A stretch of 34,967 nucleotides of DNA from Plectonema radiosum NIES-515 (GTDB lineage Bacteria > Cyanobacteriota > Cyanobacteriia > Cyanobacteriales > Nostocaceae). Positions 34,672 to 34,967 of the stretch are shown piece after piece. The position numbers and the translations under genes were made by a program. Location of the stretch: assembly GCF_025753815.1 (NCBI RefSeq), contig NZ_JAOWRF010000135.1, forward strand, positions 1 through 34,967, given 5' to 3'. The notes under the pieces were generated by a model, which saw only the letters and a program-made list of their open reading frames with translations, was not told the DNA's origin and searched no databases. Within the stretch, counting starts at the first letter, position 1. The number at the start of each line of letters is the position of its first letter.

Positions 34672-34725
34672 TTAGCCCACGCAGGTGGGCTTCGTTTGTG
34701 TAGCCCCAGGCTTCCAGCCTGAGGG
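34672..34725. repeat. Diverged, inverted copy of the two-palindrome cassette
   Basis: AGCCCACGCAGGTGGGCT, linker TCGTTTGTGTAGCC, then CCAGGCTTCCAGCCTGAGG. It is the reverse order of the 80-bp units with different palindromes, and matches the layout at 26721-26775. Confidence 0.75.
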
Positions 34726-34816
34726 CGTTATGTGCAGCCTCACATAGAATTGGTATTAGATATACCAGAATAACCTATACAATTTATTAGGGAACTTACT
34801 GAAACTATTTAGGCTC

Positions 34817-34967
34817 ATGGCAACCACATCTAATCTTCAGGTGACAATTTCCCTATCAGATCCGGATTTAGATGACCAAGAGTTGCAAGCAGAAGTGGAA
34901 AATTTGCTACCCCAGGTTAGAGAGGTGGATGGGGTAGAAGAAGCAGATTTAGTGGCAGTTACAGAAA
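34817..34967 (+). CDS. N-terminus of an acidic protein of unknown function (partial)
   Basis: The ATG at 34817 opens a frame that runs to the window end (50 codons). It reads as strongly acidic, with SLSDPDLDDQELQAEVENLL and REVDGVEEADLV, suggesting a strand, an acidic turn and a helix. I recall cyanobacterial proteins of about 100-130 residues with such a start, and a resemblance to small effector-associated components of bacterial conflict systems; this is a weak inference without the rest of the gene or its neighbours. Confidence 0.6.
   Translation, partial: MATTSNLQVTISLSDPDLDDQELQAEVENLLPQVREVDGVEEADLVAVTE

Noticed and set aside
1-34967. tRNA or rRNA genes, transposase genes
   Set aside because: No cloverleaf, rRNA motif or intact transposase frame was seen in any intergenic region by eye.

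Overview
The window is from a cyanobacterium, most likely a filamentous member of the Nostocales. Evidence: abundant HIP1 octamers (GCGATCGC), IsiA/CP43-type chlorophyll proteins including one fused to a PsaL domain, a plastoquinone-type UbiD, a LabA-like NYN protein, and many short intergenic palindromes of the GTAGAGACG...CGTCTCTAC type. The lineage is an inference; no rRNA or tRNA gene was found.

Layout. (1) 1-1762, minus: the N-terminal part of a cyclic-nucleotide-domain protein, probably an ABC exporter, cut by the window edge in a poly-G/poly-Pro tract, preceded by a SurA/PpiC-like isomerase. This looks like a type I secretion locus. (2) 2103-3494, plus: a class I glutamine-amidotransferase-like protein of unknown substrate. 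(3) 3807-18390, minus: a phosphate-starvation island. pstS-pstC-pstA-pstB encode the high-affinity phosphate importer. Three phosphatases follow: an alkaline phosphatase, a glycerophosphodiesterase nested in a phytase-like fold, and a giant phytase-like/beta-propeller phytase/PhoD fusion. All three lack an N-terminal signal peptide and end in RTX repeats plus a common C-terminal block, which predicts type I secretion. PhoB/SphR-type boxes with 11-bp periodicity lie upstream of pstS and probably of the alkaline phosphatase gene. Together these genes would release phosphate outside the cell and import it. (4) 19271-24032: an iron-stress island with an isiA-family gene, an isiA-psaL fusion, isiB (flavodoxin), isiC (alpha/beta hydrolase) and a convergent exbB-like gene. 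(5) 24249-27042: ubiD, an exported SH3 protein, a candidate HEARO/omega-RNA remnant and a small zinc-ribbon protein. (6) 28165-30986: a LabA-like NYN protein and an OmpR-type response regulator with its histidine kinase. (7) 31292-34323: a 34-residue membrane peptide with its own terminator, a small three-helix membrane protein and an HtrA protease. (8) 34431-34967: three 80-bp tandem repeats and the start of an acidic protein cut by the window end.

The most unusual content is between genes. Modular nested palindromes keep a constant core and linker while the inner and outer arms change in a base-paired way. They form arrays of 4 x 33 bp and 6 x 39 bp, and several sit on or within a few bases of stop codons, even supplying the pstA and htrA stops. 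A second, two-slot palindrome cassette occurs at 26721 and 34431-34725. The candidate omega-RNA at about 26540-26700, ending at a start codon that leads into a broken reading frame, is the item most worth a covariance-model test.
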